Positions 7,615 through 16,819 are shown, numbered from the stretch's first letter. The stretch is DNA of 64,000 bases from CAVTJL01 sp963735065 (GCA_963735065.1 CAVTJL010000001.1:2356001-2420000); one strand, 5' to 3'. Notes: generated from the sequence alone by a model not told the origin. Numbers and translations are program-made.

Positions 7615-9011
7615 GGACGAGGAAGCGTCGCGAAGGCGCCCAGCATCGCCGCATGGGACTTGATCCCGCGCTCGTAGCAGGCGAGCTCGAACTTCTCGTT
7701 CGGGCTGTGGACGCGGTCGTCATCGAGGCCGAAGCCGACCAGGAGGCAGTCGAGCCCCAGAAGCTTCTTCAAGGACGCCACGACCGGGATCGAGCCGCCC
7801 ATGCCGATGAGGACCGGCGGCTTGCCGAAGACCTCGGCGATACCGGCGCGGGCCGCGTCGAGGAAGGGCGATTCGGTCGGTACCCGGATCGCGGGCGCCT
7901 GGCCCATGCCGGTGATGCTGATCCGGCAGCCCTCGGGCAGCCGCTCCTCGAAGAAGCGCCGCAGGCCGGCCACCACCTTGGCCGGGTCCTGGTCCGGCAC
8001 CAGCCGGCAGGAGAGCTTGGCAGAGGCATGGGCCGCAATGACCGTCTTGCTGCCCTCGCCGGTATAGCCGCCCCAGATGCCGTTGATGTCGCAGGTGGGG
8101 CGCGACCAGATGCGCTCGAGCAGGGTGCGCCCGGCCTCGCCGCGGCCGGTCTCGAGCCCGACGCCCGCAAGGAAGGCCTGCTCGTCGAAGTCGATCGTCC
8201 GCCAGGAAGCCGCCTCCTCCGGACCGATCTCGCGGACATCGTCGTAGAAGCCCGGGACCATGATCCGGCCATCGGCGTCGTGCAGATCGGCCAGGATGCG
8301 GCAGAGCTCGTTGATCGGGTTGACCACGGCCCCGCCGAAGAGCCCCGAATGAAGGTCGTGGCTGGGGCCTTCCAGCGTCACCTCGACATAGACGATGCCG
8401 CGCAGCATGTAGGTGATGGCCGGGCTGTCGACGCCCAGCATGTTGGTGTCGGAGACGACGCAGAGATCGGCCTTGAGCTCCTCGCGGTTGGCCTCGAGGA
8501 AGGGCACCATGCTCTTGCTGGAGCTCTCCTCCTCGCCCTCGATGAAGACGCTCACCCGGACGGGCAGGCTGCCGTGGACCGCCTTCCAGGCGCGCATCGC
8601 CTCGAGCCAGGTCATCAGCTGGCCCTTGTCGTCGACGGCCCCACGGGCGACGATGCGGCGTCCGCGGGGGCCCTCGACGATGGTGGGCTCGAAGGGGGCC
8701 GTCTCCCACAGCTCGATGGGGTCGGGCGGCTGGACGTCGTAGTGGCCGTAGTAGAGGAGATGGGGCGTGTCTTGCGGTGCGGAGCGGTCGTGCGCCACCA
8801 CCATCGGCTGACCTTCGGTGGGCCTGAGGCTCGCCTCCATGCCCATACCCTGGAGCTGGGCCACGAGCCACTCGGCGGCGCGCCTGGTGTCGGCCGCGTA
8901 GCCCGGATCGGTGCCCACGCTGGGGATCCGCAGCAGCTCTTTCAGCCGCTCGATCGAGCCCTCGAGGTCGCCGTCGATATGCCGGATGACGGGCACCGTC
9001 GTCGCGCTCAT
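7611..9011 (-). CDS. M20 family metallopeptidase (dipeptidase)
   Basis: A 466-residue cytoplasmic zinc peptidase. I chose the ATG at 9011 (MSATTVPVIRHID) because GGGAGAG lies just upstream; 12 further in-frame residues are possible. Metal ligands are visible: H and D in YYGHYDVQPP, D in RGAVDDKGQ, the EE pair in IEGEEESSS, D in VSDTNML and the final His in DDDRVHSPNEKF. The dimerisation (lid) domain occupies the middle (~residues 200-365). Members cleave dipeptides or N-acyl amino acids; the close relatives are annotated as dipeptidases. It is first in a two-gene operon with the YdcZ transporter. Confidence 0.93.
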   Translation of the reverse strand: MSATTVPVIRHIDGDLEGSIERLKELLRIPSVGTDPGYAADTRRAAEWLVAQLQGMGMEASLRPTEGQPMVVAHDRSAPQDTPHLLYYGHYDVQPPDPIELWETAPFEPTIVEGPRGRRIVARGAVDDKGQLMTWLEAMRAWKAVHGSLPVRVSVFIEGEEESSSKSMVPFLEANREELKADLCVVSDTNMLGVDSPAITYMLRGIVYVEVTLEGPSHDLHSGLFGGAVVNPINELCRILADLHDADGRIMVPGFYDDVREIGPEEAASWRTIDFDEQAFLAGVGLETGRGEAGRTLLERIWSRPTCDINGIWGGYTGEGSKTVIAAHASAKLSCRLVPDQDPAKVVAGLRRFFEERLPEGCRISITGMGQAPAIRVPTESPFLDAARAGIAEVFGKPPVLIGMGGSIPVVASLKKLLGLDCLLVGFGLDDDRVHSPNEKFELACYERGIKSHAAMLGAFATLPRP

Positions 9012-9105
9012 GCCATGCTCTCCCCTGCACGCCGGATAGGGCACCATTCCGGCGCCTGGCCGAAGACAGAGCCCTTGGACGCGGCTTGGTCAAGCCCTGG
9101 CAGCC

Positions 9106-9873
9106 ATGCGCGACGGTGAGCGGAGCGAGCTCGATCGCGATCTGGTCCAGCGTGTCGAGCGGGCCGCTCTCTGGGCCTGGCCGCCACGCTCGACGGCGTC
9201 GGTGCAGGGCTGGCTGCTGCGCTCGGCGGCCGGTCACACGCGGCGCGCCAACTCGGTCCAGACGCTCGACTTCACGGCCGGGGCCGATCTCGGGCGCGCC
9301 ATCGACGAGGTCGAGCGTTGGTATGACGGCAACGGCCTGCCGGCCTGCTTCCAGCTCACGGATGCGGCGCAGCCGGGCGGCCTCGACGAGGCGCTGGCGA
9401 CCCGCGGCTACGAGAGGCTGACGCCGAGCGGCGTGATGCTGGCACCTGCCGAGGCGCTGTCGGGCGATGCCGGGGGCATCGAGCTGCTCCATCGACCGTC
9501 ACAGGCGGTGGCGAACGCGCTGGCCGACCCGCTGTGGTCGGCTGCCACCAGGCGCGAGCGCGGCCTGCTTCTGGGGCGGATCAGGCGCCCGCACCGCTAT
9601 GCGCTGGCCTCGGTCGGCGGCGAGCCCGCAGCGGGTGGGCTTTGCGTCCTCGAGGACGGCCTGGCCGGCATCTTCGCGATGCGCACGCAGGCTCCCTTCC
9701 GCCGTCGCGGACTCGCGCGCCTCGTGCTCGGGGCTCTGGCGGGATGGGCCCGGGCGTCGGGCGCCCGGCAGATCTATCTGCAGGTGGAGGACGAGAACGC
9801 GCCCGCCCGCCGGCTCTACGCCGGCCTGGGCTTCGTGCGCGCCTATGGCTATCGCTACCGCGAGCGGCGCTGA
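9106..9873 (+). CDS. GNAT family N-acetyltransferase
   Basis: A 255-residue protein with a C-terminal GNAT fold: AGIFAMRTQAPFRRRGLARLV contains the acetyl-CoA pyrophosphate-binding loop (RRRGLA, ~residues 200-205), and ENAPARRLYAGLGF is the conserved motif B end. The N-terminal half (RTANSVQ-like RRANSVQTLDF, WYDGNGLPACFQLT) resembles two-domain GNATs that modify small molecules. Substrate unknown. It is divergent from the M20 peptidase and ends 10 bp before the convergent cytochrome gene. Confidence 0.85.
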   Translation: MRDGERSELDRDLVQRVERAALWAWPPRSTASVQGWLLRSAAGHTRRANSVQTLDFTAGADLGRAIDEVERWYDGNGLPACFQLTDAAQPGGLDEALATRGYERLTPSGVMLAPAEALSGDAGGIELLHRPSQAVANALADPLWSAATRRERGLLLGRIRRPHRYALASVGGEPAAGGLCVLEDGLAGIFAMRTQAPFRRRGLARLVLGALAGWARASGARQIYLQVEDENAPARRLYAGLGFVRAYGYRYRERR

Positions 9874-9883
9874 CGGCCCCGGC

Positions 9884-10741
9884 TCACTTGGGCGGGATGC
9901 TCTTGAGGTAGACGGCGATCGCCTGGACGTCGTCCTTGGGCAGCTTGGAGGTCTGGTTGTCGACGACATTCGACATCTCGCCGCCCACGAAGTCGCCCTT
10001 GGGGGTCATGCCGAGGGTCAGGAGGGTGACGATGTCGTCCTGCGTCCAGCCGCCGATGCCCTTGTTCGGGTCGCTCGTGATGTCCGGCACCTTGCCGCCG
10101 AACTCCTTGCCGAGATCGGCACCGGCGAAGGCCTTGCTCTCGTCGAGAGCACCCAGCCAGTTCCTGGGCGTATGGCACTGCTGGCAGTGCCCCGGCCCGT
10201 TGACCAGGTAGGCGCCGCGGTTCCATTGCTCGCTCTGCGACGGGTCTGGAACGAAGCGCTCGGGCCTGAAGAAGAGGGCCTGCCAGAGATAAAGGCCCCA
10301 GCGGATATTGTAGGGAAAGTGCAGCTCATCCGCCTGCGAGGCCTTCTGCACCGGCTTGACGGTGTCAAGATAGGCCTTGAGCGCCGCGATGTCGGCATCG
10401 CTCATGAGCGTGTAGGAGGTATAGGGAAAGGCTGGATAGAGCGGCCCGCGATGCGGCGCCCTGCCGTCGCGCATGGCGGCGGTGAAGTCGGCGAGCGTCC
10501 AGCCGCCGATGCCGCTCTCGGGATCGGGCGTGATGTTGGGCGGATAGAAGGTGCCGAAGGGGGTCTTGATCGGGTTCCCGCCCGCCAGGAGCTCGCCGCC
10601 CTTGGCCGTGTGGCAGTTGGTGCAGCCGCCGGCGTTGAAAAGCAGCTCGCCTCTCGCGAGCTGGGCGTCGTCGGCACGGGCCGAGGGCGAGGCCGCGAGC
10701 ACGCTCGCGGCCAGCGCCAGCCCGAATGCAGCGGATCGCAC
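9884..10741 (-). CDS. Periplasmic dihaem cytochrome c (alcohol-dehydrogenase-subunit-like)
   Basis: A 285-residue secreted protein: signal peptide MRSAAFGLALAASVLAASPSARA, then two haem c sites, CTNCH (~residue 40) and CQQCH (~residue 187). Motifs such as NITPDPESGIGGWT, DFTAAMRDGR, PYTSYTLMSDADIAALKAYL and the second-domain counterpart DITSDPNKGIGGWT are typical of the cytochrome subunit of membrane-bound alcohol, sorbitol or gluconate dehydrogenases. No dehydrogenase subunit is present here, and the usual third haem domain and C-terminal anchor are missing, so it is probably a soluble electron carrier. It sits 8 bp downstream of a second cytochrome gene. Confidence 0.9.
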   Translation of the reverse strand: MRSAAFGLALAASVLAASPSARADDAQLARGELLFNAGGCTNCHTAKGGELLAGGNPIKTPFGTFYPPNITPDPESGIGGWTLADFTAAMRDGRAPHRGPLYPAFPYTSYTLMSDADIAALKAYLDTVKPVQKASQADELHFPYNIRWGLYLWQALFFRPERFVPDPSQSEQWNRGAYLVNGPGHCQQCHTPRNWLGALDESKAFAGADLGKEFGGKVPDITSDPNKGIGGWTQDDIVTLLTLGMTPKGDFVGGEMSNVVDNQTSKLPKDDVQAIAVYLKSIPPK

Positions 10742-10749
10742 GATCGAGA

Positions 10750-11211
10750 TTACATCTTCTGCCGGAAATCGTTGTGGCAGGCGCCGCAGCCGTTTCGGCC
10801 CATATCGGCGAAGGCCGCGAGGCTGGCCTTCACGTCGCCGGTCTTGGCTGTCTCGGCGAGCTTGCTCGCGAGATCGCCGAGCTTCTTCGAAGCCGCTGCG
10901 AACTCATCGGGCTTTTCCCACACCGACTTCAGCGCGTAGGAGTGGCTGTTGTCCGCGTCCTTGGGAAACATGGCCGGGAGGTTCTTCGCCGTGTCGGCGA
11001 TCGCCTGCGCCTGGATGGCGACCTCGGCAATCAGCGAGGGCTCCTCGGTGAGGATCGCCTTGATCGACGACGCGAGGTCGCCGTTGGCATCCATGGTGAA
11101 CTGCCTCACCGCGACAAAGCCCTTGGCTTCCTTCTCCGCGGCTTGGCCCGGCAGCCCCGAGAGGATGGTCAGGCCAAAGGCAGCTACGGCAACGACGATT
11201 CTCATTCGCAT
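10750..11211 (-). CDS. Cytochrome c556/c-prime-like haem protein
   Basis: A 153-residue secreted protein with a signal peptide (MRMRIVVAVAAFGLTILSGLPGQA) and a single C-terminal haem site, CGACH, near the end (NGCGACHNDFRQKM), the hallmark of the four-helix cytochrome c-prime/c556 family. Start at ATG 11211 is supported by GGGAGGA seven bases upstream. It precedes the dihaem cytochrome in the same direction, probably as one transcript. c-prime-type proteins carry electrons or bind NO; which applies here is unknown. Confidence 0.9.
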   Translation of the reverse strand: MRMRIVVAVAAFGLTILSGLPGQAAEKEAKGFVAVRQFTMDANGDLASSIKAILTEEPSLIAEVAIQAQAIADTAKNLPAMFPKDADNSHSYALKSVWEKPDEFAAASKKLGDLASKLAETAKTGDVKASLAAFADMGRNGCGACHNDFRQKM

Positions 11212-11366
11212 CAAGCTTCCTCCCGCTGCTGGGCCGGTGGGCTGAGAGCAGCCTGCACCGCCGAGGCCTTTCGAACATAGTCGTGACCCGGCCGCAATCC
11301 ATAGCTAGGACAGGAGGCATGACAGGTGCGTGAGCGGCGCGCGGTGCCGAGGCCGGAGCAAGGGCG

Positions 11367-12098
11367 GTGATCGAGGCCATCCTCTTCGACAAGGACGGGA
11401 CGCTGGTGGACTTCCGTGCCACCTGGCTTGCGGCCTACCGTGCCGTGACCGAGGAGCTCGCCTCGCGAGCCGGTCAGCCGGCCACGTTCGCGCAGATCCT
11501 GCTGGCACGGAACGGCTATGACGCGCTGGCGGACCGCTTCGCCGAGGACAGCCCGTTGCTCTGGGCCACGAACGAGGAGATCGCCCGAGGCTGGCAGGCC
11601 CAGCCGGAGATCGGGGCCGGCGTGGACGTGCTCGAGGTCGTCGTCCGCCACTTCGAGGATCGCGACTCCTATCCGCCCCAGCCGGCCGGCGATCTTCCGG
11701 CACTTCTCGCGCGCCTGAAGGGGCGGGGGCTGAAGCTCGGCATGGCGACGATGGACTCCTGTGCCGCAGCGACAGACACGGCGCGACGGCTCGGCATCGA
11801 CGGCCTCCTGGACTTTGCGACGGGCTGCGACGGCGGCTTCGGCGAGAAGCCGGCTCCCGGCATGGTCCACGGATTTTGTGCCGCAGCCGGGGTGGCGCCC
11901 GGGGCGGTGATGGTCGTGGGCGACACCTCGGCCGACCTGATGATGGCCCGCAACGCCGGCTGCCGCCTTGCCGTCGGCGTCCTGACCGGCGGCACCCCCC
12001 GGCACGTCCTGGACCAGCTGGCCGACCACGTGCTGGGCTCCGTCCAGGAGCTCGAGAGCCTCCTGGACCCGGTCGCGGAGCCCAAGCGCCCCTCGTAG
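11367..12098 (+). CDS. HAD-superfamily phosphatase (phosphoglycolate-phosphatase-like)
   Basis: A 243-residue cytoplasmic hydrolase with GTG start at 11367. HAD motif I is FDKDGTLVD (residues ~7-15; Asp nucleophile and acid/base), motif II lies in LGMATMDSC, the lysine of motif III is in FGEKPAPGM, and motif IV is VVGDTSADLMMA. An alpha-helical cap lies between residues ~18 and 85. The pattern matches phosphoglycolate phosphatase-like enzymes; the true substrate cannot be assigned. It is divergent from the cytochrome pair and convergent with pckA. Confidence 0.88.
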   Translation: MIEAILFDKDGTLVDFRATWLAAYRAVTEELASRAGQPATFAQILLARNGYDALADRFAEDSPLLWATNEEIARGWQAQPEIGAGVDVLEVVVRHFEDRDSYPPQPAGDLPALLARLKGRGLKLGMATMDSCAAATDTARRLGIDGLLDFATGCDGGFGEKPAPGMVHGFCAAAGVAPGAVMVVGDTSADLMMARNAGCRLAVGVLTGGTPRHVLDQLADHVLGSVQELESLLDPVAEPKRPS

Positions 12099-12551
12099 AG
12101 CGAGACCTGCCCTCGCGGTGCTCCCGATCGGCGCTTTGCCGCTGCTCGGGGGCGGGCCATTCGGTGCCGGCCAGTCCGGGCGAGGGGCAAGGAGAACGAA
12201 ATCGCCGCTCGCGAGCATGGCTGCTTGGCCTCTCACCTCACACGCGGCCAGGCGGATTCACGACCACGTCACCGAACCCCAACGCAACACACGCCTTTTC
12301 GTCATCATCCACCGCCGCGTCCGCCGATTCCTCCCCCGGAACTGTGGACAAGTTCAAGGGCCTCTCGGGCTCGAACGCCTGCCTGGTCCAGCGGCTGACA
12401 AGGGCTCGACGCCGCCCGCCCTTCCGCCGAGCCCGGCCTCTCGGCCCACAAGGGCGCCGCTGGCGTGCCGGGTGACCGTGCCGAGCCTCAGTCTTGGCGC
12501 GGGTCGGCCTTATCGGCTATCGACCTGTTCCGGTTGCAGCGCACCCCCGCT
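12099..12551. other. 453-bp convergent intergenic region, no gene supported
   Basis: This lies between the ends of the HAD phosphatase and pckA. The open frames in it are Pro/Arg/Ser-rich, lack ribosome binding sites and show no family resemblance. I see no convincing terminator hairpin, tRNA or repeat. Confidence 0.5.
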
Positions 12552-14132
12552 CTAGAGCTGGGGCCCCCCGGCCGTGATCTTCTCGCCGGCGACATTCGCG
12601 TACTGCTTGAAATTCTCCTTGAACAGCCCGGCGAGCTTGCGTGCGGCAGCATCATAGGCCGACGGATCGGCCCAGCTGTTCCGCGGGATCAGGATCTCGG
12701 ACGGCACGCCCGGACACCTCGTCGGAATGGCGAGCTTGAAGAGCGGATCCTCGACCGTCTCGACGTCGAGCAGGGCGCCAGCGTGGATGGCATCGATGAT
12801 CGCACGGGTATAGGCGAGCTTGATCCGCCTGCCGGTGCCATGAGCGCCGCCTGACCAGCCGGTGTTGACGAGCCAGATGTTGGCGCCGTGCTCGCGCACC
12901 TTCTCGGCCAGCAGGCCGGCGTACTTGGCCGGATGCCAGACCAGGAACGGCCCTCCGAAGCAGGGCGAGAACACCGCCTGAGGCTCGGTGACGCCCATCT
13001 CGGTGCCGGCGACCTTGGCGGTATAGCCGCTGATGAAGTGATACATGGCCTGCTCGGGCGTCAGCCGGCTCACCGGCGGCACGACGCCGAACGCGTCGCA
13101 GGTCAGGAAGATGACGTTCCTGGGATGGCTGCCGATGCAGGGGATCTTGGCGTTCGGCATGAACTCGATCGGATAGGCGGCACGCGTGTTCTGCGTGAAC
13201 CGGCTATCGGCGTAGTCGACCTCGTGCGTCTTCGGATCGTAGGCGACGTTCTCCAGCACGGAGCCGAACCGGATGGCCCGGTAGATGTCGGGCTCGCTCG
13301 TCGCCGACAGGTCGATCACCTTGGCGTAGCAGCCGCCCTCGAGATTGAAGATGCCATTGCTGTCCCAGGCATGCTCGTCGTCGCCGATGAGCCGGCGTTT
13401 GGGGTCGGCGGACAAGGTGGTCTTGCCGGTCCCCGAAAGCCCGAAGAGGATGGAGGTGTCGCCGTCCTCGCCCTCGGTGGCCGAGCAGTGCATCGTGAGC
13501 TGGCCGTTTTCCGGGCCGGCGTAGTTGGCGATCGTGAAGATGCCCTTCTTCATCTCGCCGGCGTACTCGGTGCCGAGAATGGTGAGCTCGCGACGCTGGA
13601 TGCTCAGCTGAACGCTGGTGGCCGAGGTCACGCCCGCAACCGAGCGATCGGCTGACTGCTCGCCGGCGTTGAGGATCACGAACTTCGGCTTGGTGAAGGC
13701 CCGCAGCTGCTCCGCTGTCGGCCGGATCAGCATGTTCCACATGAACAGGGCATGATAGGGCCGCGCGCAGATCACCCGGACGGGGATCAGAGGTCCCCAG
13801 CCGACGAACGCGTCGATGCAGTAGATGACCTCTCGGGTGTTGAGGTAGTCGATGGCGCGTTGCCGGTTTGCCGCATAGGTCTCGTCGTCAACGCCGACAT
13901 TGACGTCTCCCCACCACACATTGGGCGCCGAGTCCTCATCCTTCACCAGGCGCTTGTCGGTGGGGCTGCGGCCGGTCTTGTGGCCGGAGTAGGAAACCAG
14001 CGCTCCGGAGCTGGCGATTGCCGCGTCCCGCCCCTCGCGCAGCGCGGCCTCGTACAGCACGGCCGGCGTAGGGTTGCGCAGGACGTTCCGTACCGTGATG
14101 CCTTCCGCCTCGAGCGAGAAATCGACTTCCAT
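12552..14132 (-). CDS. pckA: Phosphoenolpyruvate carboxykinase (ATP)
   Basis: A 526-residue enzyme that converts oxaloacetate and ATP to phosphoenolpyruvate, the entry step of gluconeogenesis. The start ATG at 14132 (MEVDFSLEAEG) has GGGGAG eight bases upstream; 13 more in-frame residues upstream are unlikely. The phosphate loop FGLSGTGKTTLSADP (~residues 235-249), the preceding MHCSA segment, the metal-binding GDDEHAWD and the FTQNTRAAYP and GWSGGAHGTGRRI blocks identify the ATP-dependent type. It stands alone, with no chvGI two-component genes beside it as in rhizobia. Confidence 0.97.
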   Translation of the reverse strand: MEVDFSLEAEGITVRNVLRNPTPAVLYEAALREGRDAAIASSGALVSYSGHKTGRSPTDKRLVKDEDSAPNVWWGDVNVGVDDETYAANRQRAIDYLNTREVIYCIDAFVGWGPLIPVRVICARPYHALFMWNMLIRPTAEQLRAFTKPKFVILNAGEQSADRSVAGVTSATSVQLSIQRRELTILGTEYAGEMKKGIFTIANYAGPENGQLTMHCSATEGEDGDTSILFGLSGTGKTTLSADPKRRLIGDDEHAWDSNGIFNLEGGCYAKVIDLSATSEPDIYRAIRFGSVLENVAYDPKTHEVDYADSRFTQNTRAAYPIEFMPNAKIPCIGSHPRNVIFLTCDAFGVVPPVSRLTPEQAMYHFISGYTAKVAGTEMGVTEPQAVFSPCFGGPFLVWHPAKYAGLLAEKVREHGANIWLVNTGWSGGAHGTGRRIKLAYTRAIIDAIHAGALLDVETVEDPLFKLAIPTRCPGVPSEILIPRNSWADPSAYDAAARKLAGLFKENFKQYANVAGEKITAGGPQL

Positions 14133-14507
14133 CCTAATGGCTCCCCGGCATTGCCATGCTTTTCGACCCATACCATGAGTGATGCCGGCACCCGGGCGAA
14201 CGCGTCAACCCGCCGCTGGGCGAGAGCCGCCGCACGCCTCCTTCGGCCCTCGACCAGGCTGAGCCATCAGGGCCAGGCAGCCTCCCGGAGCTGCCGGCTG
14301 AGCCGAGGACGCCGGCAAGTCTATCGAGGACGGAGCGGTGTCTTCGCGGGCTGGGCAGCGCCGGTTTCCAGGCATGCCGAAAAGCGGGACGCGGTCGCCG
14401 GGCAGGGCGACGACGCCGACAAGCTTCTCGTCTGCTAGGGCAAGGAGGACGAGCGCGGCGCCTTCAAGGATCGCCTTCGGCCAGAGAAGGGGCCGCGCCC
14501 GCCCCGC
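14133..14507. other. pckA upstream region, no gene supported
   Basis: This 375-bp gap holds the pckA leader and promoter region and the downstream end of the SMP-30 gene. No clear -35/-10 pair, hairpin or small gene is visible; the open frames are shadow-like. Confidence 0.4.
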
Positions 14508-15395
14508 CTAGAAGGCCGGGCGCCCGGGGACCTTGACCCGCACCCGGTAGAGCGAGGTCGAGGCCGTGATGTAGAGGCTCAGAAGGTCGGCATCGCCCCA
14601 GGTGAAGTTGGCGACCACCTCCGGCACCAGGATGGCGCCCAGGCAGCGCCCGTCGGCGTCGAAGACGTGGATGCCGCCGGGGCCGGTGCAGAAGAGATTG
14701 CCGGCGCTGTCGATCTTCATGCCGTCAGCACCGCCCGCGGCCGAGCCCTCGAGCGTGGCCCAGACCCTGCCGCCAGCGGCCCCGCCATCCGCTCTCAGAT
14801 CAAAGACGCGGATGTGGCCGCGCTCGGTGTCGTTGACGAAGAGCCGGCGCTCGTCGAGCGACAGGCAAAGGCCGTTGGGCTGGCCGAAATCGTCGGCCAG
14901 AAGCTCGAGCGTGCGCGCCTCGGGCTCGAGCCGGTAGACGCCCCTGAAGGCGAGCTCGGGCTCGCGCGGCACGCCGTAGAACTCGACCCGGCCGAAGATC
15001 GGATCGGTGAAGTAGGCGCGGCCGTCCGAGCCCACGATGATGTCGTTGGGGCTGTTCAGCTCCTTGCCCTGCCAGTGCGTCGCCAGGACGGCGATGCGGC
15101 CGTCGGGCGAGGTGCGGGTCACCCGGCTCGTGGCATGCTCGCAGGTAAGAAAGCGGCCCTGGCGGTCGAAGGTGTTGCCGTTGGCCTTGTTGGACGGCTT
15201 GCGGAAGGTGGTGACCCCGCTCGCGGCATCCCAGCGACGCATGTGGTCGCCGGGCATGTCGCTGAAGAGGAGCCAGTGCTCCCTGGGGTGCCAGATCGGC
15301 CCCTCGGTGAAGAGAAAGCCGGTGGCGACCTGCTCGACCGGGGCGTCCTTGGCGACGATCGCCTCGAGCCGGGGATCTCGGACCTCGTGCGTCAT
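14508..15395 (-). CDS. SMP-30/gluconolactonase family hydrolase
   Basis: A 295-residue six-bladed beta-propeller of the SMP-30/LRE family, which opens sugar lactones with a divalent metal. FLFTEGPIWHP supplies the metal-ligand Glu (~residue 25), LNSPNDIIVGSDG the Asn, and FGQPNGLCLS with VNDTERGHIRVF the later Asn and Asp positions. The start ATG at 15395 overlaps the stop of the tautomerase gene by 4 bp, so it is coupled to that gene. It probably acts on a lactone from sugar or aromatic breakdown; the exact substrate is unknown. Confidence 0.9.
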   Translation of the reverse strand: MTHEVRDPRLEAIVAKDAPVEQVATGFLFTEGPIWHPREHWLLFSDMPGDHMRRWDAASGVTTFRKPSNKANGNTFDRQGRFLTCEHATSRVTRTSPDGRIAVLATHWQGKELNSPNDIIVGSDGRAYFTDPIFGRVEFYGVPREPELAFRGVYRLEPEARTLELLADDFGQPNGLCLSLDERRLFVNDTERGHIRVFDLRADGGAAGGRVWATLEGSAAGGADGMKIDSAGNLFCTGPGGIHVFDADGRCLGAILVPEVVANFTWGDADLLSLYITASTSLYRVRVKVPGRPAF

Positions 15396-15604
15396 CGCTT
15401 GGCGGCTCGCAGCTCCTTCACCGACTGGTCGCCGACATGCCAGTCGGCTGCCGCCACCTCCTCGAACACCACCCAGACCTGGTCCTTGGCGAGGCCCGTC
15501 ACCTCGCTCACGGCGGTGGCGATGCGGCGGCCCATCTCCGCCTTCTTGGCCTCGGGGGCATCGGCGATGACCTCGCGCACGAGCCTGACGCTGACGAACG
15601 GCAT
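15392..15604 (-). CDS. 4-oxalocrotonate tautomerase family protein
   Basis: A 70-residue protein beginning MPFVSVRLV; after removal of Met the N-terminal Pro is the catalytic base of this family. The pattern TAVSEVTGLAKDQVWVVFEEV is typical. A strong AAGGAGGGAGG lies upstream of the ATG at 15604. Tautomerases convert enol and keto forms in catabolic routes. It overlaps the SMP-30 gene by 4 bp and follows the aspartoacylase-like gene by 79 bp, so the three are likely one transcript. Confidence 0.88.
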   Translation of the reverse strand: MPFVSVRLVREVIADAPEAKKAEMGRRIATAVSEVTGLAKDQVWVVFEEVAAADWHVGDQSVKELRAAKR

Positions 15605-15683
15605 GAGCCTCCCTCCTTCTTTGGATCTCAGAGGGCACAGAATAGCGCCGATCGCGCCTGTCGGGCAGGGCCCTCGGCGCCTT

Positions 15684-16819
15684 TCAGTCGCTGAGCAGGC
15701 TGCCCTTGCGGTCGGGGAGGGGGGCGGCGCCGGCGATCTTGGCGACGATCGAGCCCGCCCGCGCCAGGCGGCAGAGCGCACGCGCATAGACGACGCCGTC
15801 GATGGGTGCCCGGATGACCGTGCGGCCCGCGTCCCCGCTTTCCGCCAGAGGGTCGAGCAGGGTGGCCACGGGCGTGCCGGCGGTCACCCGACTGCACCCG
15901 GCTCCACCTCGAACGACAAGAGCCCGGCCTGCGGGGCCCGGAGCATCGCCACGCCCTCGAGCGGCGTGGCGTCCGCGGGGAGCGGCGGCAGGGGGCCAGG
16001 ATCATCGCGCAGCACGCCGCGACGGGCGAGAAAGCGCAGGAGTGCTTCCGCGTCCTCCTGGCCCTGGCGCTCGCTGACGTCGGCCAGCCCCCGATACTCG
16101 ACGGTGGCCGAGAGGCAGGCCAGCGGGATCGGGTGGTCGGGGAAGCGGCGGGCCAGCGTCCACCAGGGTGCTGAGAAGGCCTCGTCGAACGGGTTGCCGC
16201 CCGACTGCTCCGCCAGCAGCGTCGCTTCGGCGCCGATGTCGGCTGCGAGGTCGCGGGCGTCCGGCCACAGCGGCGTGCCGAGATAGAGGTGGGTGACGGC
16301 CTCGAGGTCGCAGTGCAGGTCGAGGACGATGTCGGCGTCGATCGCCTCCAGGAGGAGCGTCTTGCGCAGCACGCCGTTCCCGCCATGCGCGGGCAGCGCC
16401 GCCACGGCGTGGCGCAGCGCTCCGCGGACGAGGGCCACGTTCCGGCCGGCATCGGCGCCGAGCTCCGATCCCACCTGCGCCGCGACCGTCTCGGCGAGGT
16501 CGGGCCAGCCGCGGTTGAAGTTCGTCATCAGGTCGAGGTCGTAGCGGCCCGTGTGGCTGCCCATGATCGACTGGCCGAGCCCGATGGGGTTGGCCACCGG
16601 CACGAGGACGATCTCGCCCGCGATCGCCCCCCTCGTCTCGGCCTCCTCGAGGAGCGGGCGCAGCATCGTCAACGCCATGATGCCCGGCAGCTCGTCGCCA
16701 TGCAGGCCCGCCTGGAGATAGGCCTTGGGCCGGGCGCCTGGCTCGCCGAAGGCCTGGACCCTGAGGCTGTGCCACGTGCCTGGGGCGGGGGCGGGCAGGT
16801 CGATCGTGCGAACGCGCAT
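15684..16819 (-). pseudogene. Succinylglutamate desuccinylase/aspartoacylase family, split by frameshift
   Basis: The main frame starts at ATG 16819 and runs 311 codons with a zinc carboxypeptidase-like core: QAGLHGDELPG (HxxE), NPIGLGQSIMGSHTGRYD, FNRGWP and LDLHCDLEA (second His ligand). It stops at 15884 in the C-terminal beta domain (EVEPGAVG). The domain continues in another frame from GTG 15887 (TAGTPVATLLDPL to the stop at 15684), completing a PGxxVxxGxPV turn. The two frames overlap by 4 bp (GTGA), so coupled production of two pieces is possible, but a one-base loss (or two-base gain) at about 15886 is the simpler explanation. Family members cleave N-acyl amino acids; substrate unknown. 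Confidence 0.7.

Noticed and set aside
12099..12551. Open frames of 145-341 codons across the pckA-HAD gap.
   Set aside because: No ribosome binding sites or recognisable families, and composition typical of GC-rich chance frames.
15884..15890. Programmed frameshift in the aspartoacylase-like gene.
   Set aside because: There is no slippery heptamer or stimulatory hairpin visible; an indel or a coupled pair is more likely.
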